Shown here: positions 15,311-21,829 of the stretch, in pieces
Numbering within the stretch: position 1 is the first letter of the stretch
Layout of the letters: each line of letters opens with the position of its first letter
Assembly (NCBI GenBank): GCA_964587175.1
Contig: CAZPKK010000022.1
Location: 1-21,829 of the forward strand
Origin: CALXVA01 sp964587175
GTDB lineage: Bacteria; Bacillota; Clostridia; TANB77; CAG-508
Length of the DNA: 21,829 nucleotides
Direction of reading: 5' to 3'
Position numbers and translations under genes: made by a program
The notes under the pieces: generated by a model
What the model was told of the DNA's origin: nothing
The model's input: the letters and a program-made list of their open reading frames with translations, nothing else
The model's database searches: none

Positions 15311-16561
15311 ATGAATAAATATGGTAGATTTGGAGTAAATGATAAAATTGCTGAATTGGCTAAAGATGTTGAAGAGGAAATTAAGCCTGTATTTGAAAAA
15401 ATTAATGAAGTATGCGAATATAATTCTATGAAAGTATTAAAAGCATTTCAAAATAATAATATTTCTGATATGCACTTTAATCAAACAACAGGATATGGTT
15501 ATGGAGATATTGGAAGAGATACTTGTGAGAGAGTTTTTGCAGATGTGTTAGGTGCAGAAGATAGTTTAGTAAGAGGACAATTTATATCTGGAACACATGC
15601 TTTAACTATTGCTCTTTTTGCTTTTCTAAGACCTGGTGATACATTTTTAAGTATTACGGGAAAGCCATATGACACACTAGATGAAGTGATAGGAATTGTA
15701 GATAATCCAAGTTCATTAAAATCATTTGGCGTAAAATTTGAAGAAATAGATTTGAGAAATAATGAGTTTGATTTTGATGCTATTGAGAATAGGCTAAAAA
15801 AGGATAATGTAAAATTAATAAAAATTCAACGCTCAAAAGGATATAGCACAAGGCAAAGTATTACAATAGATAAATTAGAAGAGGTAATAAGACATATAAG
15901 AAAGTTTGATAAAGATGTAATTATAATGATTGATAACTGCTATTGTGAATTTGTAAATATAAAAGAGCCTTTAGAAGTTGGAGCAGATGTAATAGTAGGT
16001 TCGCTTATAAAAAATCTTGGTGGAGGGATTGCACCAAATGGAGCATATATAGCAGGAAGAAAAGATTTGGTAAATTTAGCAGCAGAGAGATTAACAGCAC
16101 CAGGAGAAGGTAAAGAAGTAGGACCATCACTTGGAATTACAAAATCTATCTTGCAAGGGTTATTTATGGCACCATCTGTTGTGGCAAGTAGTCTAAAAAC
16201 AGCAGTATTTGCAAGCAAAATGTTAGAAAAATTAGGCTATGATGTAGAACCTAAATATAATGAAGAAAGAGCTGACATAGTACAAACAATTAATTTTAAT
16301 GATAAAAATAAGCTTATAAAATATTGTCAAGGAATACAAATGGGATCACCAATTGATTCAAATTCTATACCAGAGCCATGGGATATGCCTGGTTATACAG
16401 ATCAAGTTATAATGGCAGCAGGAGCATTCACACAAGGTTCATCAATAGAACTTTCTTGTGATGGACCAATAAGACCTCCATATACTGCATTTATGCAAGG
16501 TGGACTTACATATGAATACGGAAAGCTTGGAGTACTTAAAGCAATACAAAACATGGGATAG
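15311..16561 (+). CDS. YnbB-like PLP-dependent enzyme (methionine gamma-lyase / 'aluminium resistance' family)
   Basis: Fold-type I pyridoxal-phosphate enzyme of 416 residues. Family hallmarks are FNQTTGYGYGDIGRDTCERVFA near the N-terminus, the PLP-phosphate region GQFISGTHALT (89-99), the PLP-ring aspartate in MIDNCYCEF (Asp208), and the Schiff-base lysine in GSLIKNLGGGIAPNGAYIAG (Lys234). The C-terminal region ends with SCDGPIRPPYTAFMQGGLTYEYGKLGVL, typical of this family. Members sit in the Cys/Met metabolism superfamily; the exact reaction is not settled, and 'aluminium resistance' is a historical label. In many Bacillota this gene lies near hfq/glnR; here it lies 19 bases before a BaiN-type flavoprotein gene and is probably co-transcribed with it. 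GGAAGG is about ten bases before the ATG. Confidence 0.92.
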   Translation: MNKYGRFGVNDKIAELAKDVEEEIKPVFEKINEVCEYNSMKVLKAFQNNNISDMHFNQTTGYGYGDIGRDTCERVFADVLGAEDSLVRGQFISGTHALTIALFAFLRPGDTFLSITGKPYDTLDEVIGIVDNPSSLKSFGVKFEEIDLRNNEFDFDAIENRLKKDNVKLIKIQRSKGYSTRQSITIDKLEEVIRHIRKFDKDVIIMIDNCYCEFVNIKEPLEVGADVIVGSLIKNLGGGIAPNGAYIAGRKDLVNLAAERLTAPGEGKEVGPSLGITKSILQGLFMAPSVVASSLKTAVFASKMLEKLGYDVEPKYNEERADIVQTINFNDKNKLIKYCQGIQMGSPIDSNSIPEPWDMPGYTDQVIMAAGAFTQGSSIELSCDGPIRPPYTAFMQGGLTYEYGKLGVLKAIQNMG

Positions 16562-16580
16562 TTTGGAATAGGAGATTTTA

Positions 16581-17912
16581 ATGAAAGTAATAATAATTGG
16601 TGGAGGACCGGCAGGTATGCTTGCTGCGATTTCTTCAGCACAAAATGGTAATGATGTAACAATTTTAGAAAAAATGGATATGCTTGGGAAAAAGCTTCTC
16701 ATAACAGGCAAAGGAAGATGCAATATAACAAGTAGTATTCCAATAGGAGATTTTATAAAAAACATACCGGGAAATGGTATGTTTCTATATAGTGCTTTTC
16801 ATAATTTTAATAATAACGATATTTTGGAGCTACTAAAAAAAGAGGGTGTAGAGACAAAAGTAGAGCGTGGTAATAGGATTTTTCCTGTTTCTGATAAGTC
16901 AATAGACGTGAAACAAGCTTTGATACGAACATTAAAAAAACTAAATGTAAAAGTTATATTAAATGCAAGAGTAGAAAAAATTTTAGTAAGAGAAGTGAAA
17001 AATGGTGAGGAGAATGAGAAAGTAAAAAAAGAAAACAATAGAAATGATGAAGATAACAAAGAGAAAATAATTTCTGGTGTGAAAGTTAATATTAATGGTA
17101 AAGTATGTGAAATTTTAGCTGATAAAGTAATTCTTTCTACTGGAGGAAAAAGTTATCCTAAAACAGGTTCAACAGGAGATGGATATAAGCTAGCACAAGA
17201 ATTAGGACATAGTATTACAAAAATAAGACCATCTCTTGTACCACTTGTTGCCAGCAAAGGAAATGGTTTAGAAGTTTGTCAGAGTCTTCAAGGGTTAAGC
17301 CTAAGAAATGTAAATATTAAATTAGTAGATACTATGAAAAATAAGATAATATATGAAGATTTTGGAGAAATGTTATTTGCTCATTTTGGGGTATCAGGAC
17401 CTACTATTTTAAGTTCATCAGCTCATTTATTAAGATATAAAAATATAGATGATTTACTAAGAATGGGGAAAATAGTTCTAAAGATAGATTTAAAACCAGC
17501 TCTTACAAAAGAAAAATTAGATGAGAGAATTTTAAGAGATTTTAATGAAGAAAAAAATAAGGACTTTAAAAACAGTTTAGATAAATTACTACCAAAGAAA
17601 ATGATAGATACCATAATAAAATTATCAAATATACCGCAAAACAAAAAAGTAAATGAAATAACTAAAACAGAAAGAAGTAATCTTGTACATTTGCTTAAAG
17701 ATTTAGAGATAGGAATAAGTGGGTTTAGACCAATAGAAGAAGCAATTATAACCTCAGGTGGAATAAACATTAAAGAAATAAATCCAAAAACAATGGAATC
17801 TAAATTAGTAAATGGGTTATACTTTTCAGGTGAAATAATAGATGTAGACGCATATACAGGTGGATTCAACTTACAAATTGCATATTCTACTGGTTATACC
17901 GCGGGAATGTAG
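16581..17912 (+). CDS. BaiN/HI0933-family flavoprotein (NAD(P)/FAD-dependent oxidoreductase)
   Basis: The N-terminal Rossmann motif GGGPAGMLAA (7-16) with the acidic end of strand 2 (ILEK) binds FAD. The family-specific KKLLITGKGRCNITSS follows, and the C-terminal FAD contact region is YFSGEIIDVDAYTGGFNLQ with AYSTGYTAG. The mid-protein motif LSTGGKSYPKTGSTGDGY is also diagnostic. A charged insert at about 135-160 (many Glu, Lys, Asn) is probably a flexible loop peculiar to this lineage. Length (443) is slightly above the usual ~410 for that reason. Relatives include YhiN and BaiN, the latter implicated in bile-acid dehydroxylation; most members have no assigned substrate, so baiN should not be read as the function here. 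AGGAG precedes the ATG by about six bases. Confidence 0.92.
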   Translation: MKVIIIGGGPAGMLAAISSAQNGNDVTILEKMDMLGKKLLITGKGRCNITSSIPIGDFIKNIPGNGMFLYSAFHNFNNNDILELLKKEGVETKVERGNRIFPVSDKSIDVKQALIRTLKKLNVKVILNARVEKILVREVKNGEENEKVKKENNRNDEDNKEKIISGVKVNINGKVCEILADKVILSTGGKSYPKTGSTGDGYKLAQELGHSITKIRPSLVPLVASKGNGLEVCQSLQGLSLRNVNIKLVDTMKNKIIYEDFGEMLFAHFGVSGPTILSSSAHLLRYKNIDDLLRMGKIVLKIDLKPALTKEKLDERILRDFNEEKNKDFKNSLDKLLPKKMIDTIIKLSNIPQNKKVNEITKTERSNLVHLLKDLEIGISGFRPIEEAIITSGGINIKEINPKTMESKLVNGLYFSGEIIDVDAYTGGFNLQIAYSTGYTAGM

Positions 17913-17989
17913 GAGTTAGTGCATGAAGTTAAAATGATTGAAATTTTACAGTAACATAATTAAAGTGACAAAGAAAGGAATTTGAGCTG

Positions 17990-18613
17990 ATGGGAAAAAT
18001 AAAAACAATTGATGGCACAGCAATGGCAGAAGTTGAAGAAAAACGTTCTAAATTTATTGCGAATATTTTTCATGTTGAGAGTGCAAAAGAAGCAGAAAAT
18101 GTAATAAACCAGAGTAAAAAGAAATATCATGATGCAAGACACAATTGTTATGCCTATATTGTAAATGAAGAAGTAGTAACAAAAAAAGCAAGTGATGATG
18201 GTGAACCAAGTGGAACTGCAGGTTCTCCTATTCTAAATGTATTAGAAAGAAATAATCTAAGTAATGTATTAGTTATAGTAACAAGATATTTTGGTGGAAT
18301 CTTGCTTGGAACAGGTGGATTAATAAGGGCTTATACAGAAGCAACAAAGAGGGTTGTTGAAATAGCCAATATTATTGAAGAGGAAGAAGGTTATGAAACA
18401 GAAATACTAATATCATATCAAAACTTTGAAAAGCTTAAGTATTATTGTAATACAAATAATATAAAAATAATTAATATTGAATATGGCGAAAATGTCAAAT
18501 GTATAATTGAGGCAACAGAAGAAGATGAGAAAAAAATAAAAAATAATTTTAGTAAATATGAAAATAAAATAATAAAAGTAGAAGTTATAAGTAAAAGACA
18601 CATTAAAAGGTAA
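17990..18613 (+). CDS. YigZ/IMPACT family protein (UPF0029)
   Basis: The N-terminal IMPACT domain has all usual marks: EEKRSKFIANIFHV, HDARHNCYAYIV, DDGEPSGTAGSPIL and VTRYFGGILLGTGGLIRAYT. A C-terminal ferredoxin-like domain (DUF1949 type; QNFEKLKYYCNTNNIKI...) follows, giving 207 residues, the normal length. Eukaryotic IMPACT/YIH1 regulates translation through Gcn1; the bacterial role is unclear, with ribosome- or nucleic-acid-binding ideas only. GAAAGG is about ten bases before the ATG. It is 77 bases after the flavoprotein gene and is followed by a terminator, so it probably closes the ynbB-like operon. Confidence 0.93.
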   Translation: MGKIKTIDGTAMAEVEEKRSKFIANIFHVESAKEAENVINQSKKKYHDARHNCYAYIVNEEVVTKKASDDGEPSGTAGSPILNVLERNNLSNVLVIVTRYFGGILLGTGGLIRAYTEATKRVVEIANIIEEEEGYETEILISYQNFEKLKYYCNTNNIKIINIEYGENVKCIIEATEEDEKKIKNNFSKYENKIIKVEVISKRHIKR

Positions 18614-18698
18614 ACATAAAATAATACAAAAAAATAAAATATTATTGAAAAATTATAAAAATCTCACAAATCGCTTGTATGGTCAATTGTACAGATAC

Positions 18699-18737
18699 AA
18701 AATTGGTAATAGACAAAAATCTATTACCAATTTTTTC
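18699..18737 (+). terminator. Intrinsic terminator between yigZ-like gene and spo0A
   Basis: Perfect 14-bp arms, AAAATTGGTAATAG (18699-18712) and its complement (18721-18734), 8-nt loop, ending in a T-run. Confidence 0.85.
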
Positions 18738-18766
18738 AAAAAAAGTAAAAAATTTATAAAAAACTA

Positions 18767-18822
18767 TTGTAAAATTCTGGAAAAAGTCTTATAATAAAAA
18801 TTGTAAATTTTTTACAATTTTT
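18767..18822 (+). promoter_or_regulatory. spo0A promoter with a palindrome over the start point
   Basis: TTGTAA (18767-18772), 17-base spacer, consensus TATAAT (18790-18795). A perfect 12-bp inverted repeat, AAAAATTGTAAA (18796-18807) and its complement (18811-18822), begins at the very next base and covers the expected start point near 18802. It could be an operator; it is too close to the start to be a normal attenuator. Confidence 0.55.
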
Positions 18823-18846
18823 AAATATGATTAGGGGGACAAAAAA

Positions 18847-19665
18847 TTGAGTGAGAAAATTAAAATTTTAGTATCAGATGACAATCAGGATTTTGCAAAA
18901 ACATTAGTAACTTATTTATCAAAAGATGAAGATTTAGAGATAGTAGGTGTAGCAAGAGATGGACAGGATGCGTATAACAAAATTTTAGAAACAAAACCAG
19001 ACATAGCATTATTAGACATAATAATGCCACATTTAGATGGCTTAGGTGTTTTAGAAAAATTGAATTCTAGTGACTTAGACAAAAAACCTATGTGCATCAT
19101 CTTATCTGCTGTAGGACAGGACAAAATAACCCAAAAAGCAATTGAATTAGGGGCACATTATTATATAGTAAAACCATTCGATATAAATATCCTAATAAAG
19201 AGAATAAAAGAAATCAAATATTATCAACCAACACCAAAATCAGCAAATTTAATAAGTAGAGAAATAAGAACACAGTATATAGACATATCCCCAGATAATC
19301 AAAAAAAAGAAGAAAATTTAGAAGCATTAGTAACAAATGTAATTCATGAAATAGGTGTTCCCGCACATATAAAGGGTTACCAGTATTTACGTGAAGCAAT
19401 AATAATGGTAGTAACAGATATAGATGTGATTAATCAAATTACAAAACAATTATATCCAGAGATTGCTATAAAATATCATACAACTCCATCGCGTGTGGAA
19501 CGTGCAATTCGCCATGCAATAGAAGTTGCGTGGGGAAGAGGAAAACAAGATGTAGTAGAGAGCATCTTTGGATATACAGTATCTGCATCAAAAGGAAAGC
19601 CAACAAATAGCGAATTTATAGCAATGATTGCTGATAAATTGAGGCTTGAATTAAAGAGTGCATGA
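18847..19665 (+). CDS. spo0A: Sporulation master regulator Spo0A
   Basis: The receiver domain (about 4-122) has the acidic pair Asp11/Asp12, phospho-acceptor Asp57 in ALLDIIMPHLDG, Ser87 in ILSAVG and Lys109 in VKPFD. The C-terminal effector domain (about 158-272) is specific to Spo0A: VTNVIHEIGVPAHIKGYQYLREAI, and the recognition helix region TPSRVERAIRHAIEVAW with the downstream NSEFIAMIADKLRL. Phosphorylated Spo0A binds 0A boxes to start sporulation and other stationary-phase programmes. The start is TTG, with AGGGGG eight bases upstream, a combination that suits tight control. The usual neighbour spoIVB is not next to it; a YigZ-type gene and a terminator precede it. A 46-bp perfect palindrome follows the stop by 23 bases. 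Confidence 0.97.
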   Translation: MSEKIKILVSDDNQDFAKTLVTYLSKDEDLEIVGVARDGQDAYNKILETKPDIALLDIIMPHLDGLGVLEKLNSSDLDKKPMCIILSAVGQDKITQKAIELGAHYYIVKPFDINILIKRIKEIKYYQPTPKSANLISREIRTQYIDISPDNQKKEENLEALVTNVIHEIGVPAHIKGYQYLREAIIMVVTDIDVINQITKQLYPEIAIKYHTTPSRVERAIRHAIEVAWGRGKQDVVESIFGYTVSASKGKPTNSEFIAMIADKLRLELKSA

Positions 19666-19688
19666 GAAAAATATATAATATTTAGATT

Positions 19689-19734
19689 TAGTGAAACTAG
19701 GTGACAGGATTAATCCTGTCACCTAGTTTCACTA
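19689..19734. repeat. Perfect 46-bp palindrome, GACAGGATTAATCCTGTC core, after spo0A
   Basis: Every base of 19689-19711 pairs with 19712-19734; weaker pairing continues outward. The central 18 bases are identical to those of 4688-4709, while the outer arms (GTGAAACTAGGT...) differ. No T-run follows, so a terminator role is uncertain; this is the longest perfect copy of the family here. Confidence 0.8.
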
Positions 19735-19804
19735 GATTAGCAATAAAGATACTAAAAAGAAAATAAAAGTTTGGTAATGTCAAGAGTTACAATAATATAT
19801 ATAC

Positions 19805-19832
19805 TTGACAAACTAAAAAAATATAATATAAT
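19805..19832 (+). promoter_or_regulatory. Strong sigma-A promoter of dut
   Basis: Consensus TTGACA (19805-19810), 16-base spacer, consensus TATAAT (19827-19832). The -35 is half of an inverted repeat TGTCAAG (19778-19784) / CTTGACA (19804-19810), a possible operator. The leader (about 110 nt) contains a 10-bp hairpin TTTCTGAATA (19843-19852) / TATTCAGAAA (19869-19878). Confidence 0.75.
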
Positions 19833-19949
19833 GAAGCAAAAGTTTCTGAATAATATAGTAATTAGATATATTCAGAAAAGAGCAATTAAAAGTAAAATAT
19901 AAAAATATCAAGATATAATTGTTCATTTATAGAGATAGGAGGAAGAAAA

Positions 19950-20411
19950 ATGGAAAGAAAAAGAGGATTTGAAATAGCAAAAGGATGGGAAGATAAAGGA
20001 ATAAACTTACCTGTGAGAAAGACAAAATATTCTGCAGGATATGATGTAGAAGCTGCAGAAGATACAGTCGTTCCAAGTTTCAAAAAAGGAATGGCACCAA
20101 CACTTATAAAAACAGGAATTAAAGCATACATGCAAGATGATGAAGTGCTAATGCTATATAATAGAAGCTCTAATCCAAAGAAAAAAGGCTTAATATTATC
20201 AAACAGTGTAGGAGTAATAGATAAGGATTATTATGGAAACGTAGATAATGACGGACATATTATGTTTGCCTTTTATAACATAAAAGATGAAGGTATTGTT
20301 GTAAAAAAGGGAGATGCAATAGGACAAGCAATTTTTCAAAAATATTTAGTAACAGATGATGATAATGCAGAAGGTGAAAGAATGGGTGGCTTTGGTTCTA
20401 CAAGTAAGTAA
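19950..20411 (+). CDS. dut: Deoxyuridine 5'-triphosphate nucleotidohydrolase (dUTPase)
   Basis: Trimeric-type dUTPase, 153 residues, which hydrolyses dUTP to dUMP and diphosphate, limiting uracil in DNA and feeding thymidylate synthesis. All five motifs are visible: AGYDVEA (29-35), NRSS (71-74), GVIDKDYYGN (88-97, with the catalytic-water aspartate Asp91), KGDAIGQAIF, and GERMGGFGST at the C-terminus, which closes over the substrate. The NVDNDGHI segment after motif III matches the Bacillus-type subgroup (YncF/YosS-like) rather than the E. coli type. AGGAGG is about seven bases before the ATG. It is a single-gene unit with its own strong promoter. Phages carry similar genes, but nothing around it looks like a prophage. 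Confidence 0.95.
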   Translation: MERKRGFEIAKGWEDKGINLPVRKTKYSAGYDVEAAEDTVVPSFKKGMAPTLIKTGIKAYMQDDEVLMLYNRSSNPKKKGLILSNSVGVIDKDYYGNVDNDGHIMFAFYNIKDEGIVVKKGDAIGQAIFQKYLVTDDDNAEGERMGGFGSTSK

Positions 20412-20634
20412 TTAGATAATAAAGATGACAGAGATTATTCTGATTATATAGCATAAGAAAAAATGTGAAGAAGTAGACTATATGTAATAAATTAAGTGAA
20501 ACTATTTTAAAACAAGCAATATAGCTAATAGTCTACATAAAAATGAAAGGGCCCGAACAAAAAAGCAAAAAAAAAAAATAAATTTTTGTAATTCTTTTGC
20601 TGCAAAGGTTTTCACTTTAAATTACATAAAAACT

Positions 20635-20666
20635 AATGGTAAAAGCTTTGACTTTTGCCATTTTTT
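20635..20666 (+). terminator. Hairpin with T-run overlapping the carD-like promoter
   Basis: Arms AATGGTAAAAG (20635-20645) and CTTTTGCCATT (20652-20662) with one G-T pair, 6-nt loop, then TTTT. It is a good terminator for transcripts arriving from dut. Confidence 0.7.
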
Positions 20667-20676
20667 GTAGTATAAT
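20648..20676 (+). promoter_or_regulatory. Sigma-A promoter of the carD-like gene
   Basis: TTGACT (20648-20653), 17-base spacer, consensus TATAAT (20671-20676). The -35 lies at the loop/right-arm edge of the terminator hairpin and the spacer holds its T-run. Confidence 0.75.
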
Positions 20677-20756
20677 AGAAATGTAGTTGAAAAAGAGAAA
20701 AAATACTTTCTTTAACTTCATATATTAAAAAAATCATACTAGAAAGGAGGACCTAT

Positions 20757-21335
20757 ATGTTTAATGTAGGTGACAAAATAGTATATCCAATGCATGGTGC
20801 TGGAACAATAGATGCGATAGAGGAAAAGGACATCTTAGGAGAAAAACAAAATTATTACATAATAAAAATGCCAGGAGAGGTAAAAGTAATGGTACCAACT
20901 GCTAAAGCAGAAGAAGTTGGTGTTAGAAATATTATTAACAAAGATGAAGCTGCAAAAGTTATGTCTGTATTAGGAGAAAATGAAACAGAAATGTCTCAAA
21001 ATTGGAATAAAAGGTATAGAGACAATATGGATAAAATGAAAAGTGGCGATATATATGAAGTGGCTGATGTGGTTAGAAATTTAAGTTTTAAACAAAAAGA
21101 AAAAGGCTTATCTACAGGAGAAAAGAAGATGCTTAATAATGCTAAACAGATTTTAGTTAGTGAATTAGTTTTAGCAGAGCACGCATCACAAGAAGAAGTA
21201 GAAAAATTAGTAGAAAATAAAATAAATATATCTTTTGATGAATACAAATTACCACATGAAAATATTGATGTTAATCAAGATATTGTAAGTAAATTTATAC
21301 CATATAATGGAACAGGAACAAGCGAAAACTTATAG
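20757..21335 (+). CDS. CarD-type transcription regulator (CarD/CdnL/TRCF family)
   Basis: The N-terminal RNA-polymerase-interacting Tudor-like domain starts FNVGDKIVYPMHGAGTIDAIEE and runs to MVPTAKAEEVGVR (about 1-62). An all-helical C-terminal domain follows (SQNWNKRYRDNMDKMKSGD, VADVVRNLSFKQKEKGLSTGEK), matching CdnL/CarD proteins, which bind the RNAP beta subunit and stabilise open complexes at housekeeping promoters. At 192 residues it is longer than mycobacterial CarD (~160), because of an acidic tail (about 165-192). AAAGGAGG is about eight bases before the ATG. Transcription is probably monocistronic: own promoter, terminators downstream. Which promoters it controls is unknown. Confidence 0.92.
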   Translation: MFNVGDKIVYPMHGAGTIDAIEEKDILGEKQNYYIIKMPGEVKVMVPTAKAEEVGVRNIINKDEAAKVMSVLGENETEMSQNWNKRYRDNMDKMKSGDIYEVADVVRNLSFKQKEKGLSTGEKKMLNNAKQILVSELVLAEHASQEEVEKLVENKINISFDEYKLPHENIDVNQDIVSKFIPYNGTGTSENL

Positions 21336-21347
21336 ATACTTAAATTG

Positions 21348-21369
21348 GGGACAGATTTAAATCTGTCCC
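21348..21369. repeat. Perfect 22-bp palindrome, GGGACAG/CTGTCCC family
   Basis: Perfectly self-complementary around GGGACAGATTTAAATCTGTC, 12 bases after the carD-like stop. The flank AAATTGGGGACA also occurs in the palindrome at 9305-9374. Confidence 0.75.
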
Positions 21370-21430
21370 TGCTGTTTAATATTAATAGAGAAATTCCATT
21401 TCTAAAATTATTAAAGCGTTCTTAAAGAAG

Positions 21431-21467
21431 AAAGGTCGTATCTGCAAAGATGCGGGCTTTATTATTA
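21431..21467 (+). terminator. GNRA-capped hairpin, probable terminator
   Basis: Arms 21431-21443 and 21448-21460 (one mismatch, two G-T pairs) capped by a GCAA tetraloop, followed by ATTATTAT. Likely ends transcription from the carD-like gene. Confidence 0.55.
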
Positions 21468-21503
21468 TATAGGAAAATCGAAGATTTTTCCTATATAATA
21501 ATA
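21460..21503. repeat. 20-bp near-perfect inverted repeat
   Basis: Left arm 21460-21479 pairs with 21483-21503 with a single bulged base and a GAA loop. Core TATATAGGAAAA with its complement. It overlaps the end of the preceding hairpin by one base; together they could be alternative folds. Confidence 0.7.
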
Positions 21504-21504
21504 T

Positions 21505-21620
21505 TAAGTTTCGTTGGGACGTGCGTATTTGCAAAGAAAAACGCTACAAAAGGCGAAGCCACTCTTCCTATAGGTAAAAAGTGTACAAGCATAAGAAGGA
21601 ATTAAAGACTTTATGTCGAA
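21505..21620 (+). other. Possible structured RNA or leader upstream of dnaG
   Basis: A GC-richer stretch with several short helices: GCGT/ACGC (21523-21526, 21541-21544), GGC-GAA-GCC (21552-21560), CACT/AGTG (21560-21563, 21580-21583) enclosing CCTATAGG (21567-21574), and CATAA/TTATG (21590-21594, 21611-21615). No reading frame is convincing. It contains GCGTATTTGCAAAGA, similar to CGTATCTGCAAAGA in the terminator at 21437-21450. I do not recognise a known RNA family. Confidence 0.3.
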
Positions 21621-21654
21621 TAAAATAAATATATGATGGAAAGGTCAGAAAAAA

Positions 21655-21829
21655 TTGGTAAGGTATAGTGAAGAATTAATTGAGGAAATAAGAAATAGTA
21701 ATGATATAGTTGACGTTATATCACAATATGTAATATTAAAAAGAAGTGGAAGAAATTTCTTTGGATTATGTCCATTTCATAAAGAAAAGTCACCTTCTTT
21801 TTCTGTTTCACCAGATAAGCAAATATTTC
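21655..21829 (+). CDS. dnaG: DNA primase, N-terminal part (cut by window end)
   Basis: TTG 21655 opens the frame MVRYSEELIEEIRNSNDIVD, then VISQYVILKRSGRNFFGLCP and FHKEKSPSFSVSPDKQIF, the start of the CHC2 zinc-binding domain of bacterial primase (Cys in LCPFH is the first zinc ligand pair with His). It synthesises RNA primers for replication with DnaB. The upstream ATGATG (21633-21638) is in another frame and soon stops, so TTG is the likely start; AAGG at 21641-21644 is a weak ribosome-binding site ten bases away. Only 58 codons are in the window. In Clostridia rpoD/sigA usually follows, outside this window. Confidence 0.93.
   Translation, partial: MVRYSEELIEEIRNSNDIVDVISQYVILKRSGRNFFGLCPFHKEKSPSFSVSPDKQIF

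Larger units (their letters stand above)
20412..20756. other. 345-bp intergenic region between dut and the carD-like gene
   Basis: No ORF of note. It holds an inverted repeat GTAGACTAT (20473-20481) / ATAGTCTAC (20528-20536) enclosing 46 nt, a GGGCCC island (20549-20554), an A-run of 13 near 20567-20579, and the overlapping hairpin and promoter described separately (20635-20676). Confidence 0.5.

Noticed and set aside
19666..19949. Prophage fragment around dut
   Set aside because: dUTPases are common in phages, but no integrase, structural or att-like sequence is nearby, and flanking genes are chromosomal housekeeping genes.
1..21829. CRISPR array, tRNA, rRNA or intact transposase
   Set aside because: No regularly spaced direct repeats, no cloverleaf or rRNA-like segment, and no transposase or integrase motif was found on either strand by eye.

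Overview
The window is very AT-rich, codes densely, and has Gram-positive-type Shine-Dalgarno sites (AGGAGG, GAAAGG) with frequent TTG/GTG starts. Gene content (NADH-linked [FeFe]-hydrogenase, Spo0A, DUF4364 protein, YnbB-type PLP enzyme, CarD, a sortase with an LPXTG substrate) points to an anaerobic, probably endospore-forming member of the Clostridia (Bacillota). Species cannot be told from the sequence. Almost everything is on the + strand. No rRNA, tRNA, CRISPR array or intact transposase gene was seen.

Left part (1-3031): the end of an electron-bifurcating hydrogenase operon. A 5'-truncated NuoF-like subunit (hydB/hndC type) is followed by a [FeFe]-hydrogenase catalytic subunit (hydA/hndD type) that is split by one extra base near 1564. 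A 125-bp palindromic, MITE-like element flanked by TA sits between the two genes. A two-way terminator separates hydA from the convergent DUF4364 gene.

Middle (3026-9300): DUF4364 protein (- strand), a divergent membrane-anchored J-domain protein, a decayed - strand permease fragment between two palindromes, trmB, an MscS-type channel, and an OmpR-type response regulator with its histidine kinase.

Surface module (9301-11730): a leader with tandem near-matches to Spo0A boxes, a sortase, and a secreted thioester-like/Cna-B protein that ends exactly at LPRTGF. A terminator follows 14 bases after its stop.

Right part (11743-21829): a CNNM/CBS (HlyC/CorC) membrane protein with a WG-repeat protein; a YnbB-like PLP enzyme with a BaiN/HI0933-type flavoprotein and a YigZ/IMPACT protein; spo0A; dut; a CarD-type regulator whose promoter overlaps a terminator hairpin; a structured non-coding stretch; and the first 58 codons of dnaG.

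A recurring motif across the window is a family of intergenic palindromes with a GACAG-(AT-rich)-CTGTC core. I count six copies plus one solo half-copy, placed downstream of genes or around the decayed fragment. They look like REP-type elements, some possibly used as terminators. With the MITE-like element, the frameshift and the gene remnant, the intergenic space shows clear traces of repeat activity, while most genes are ordinary housekeeping genes.
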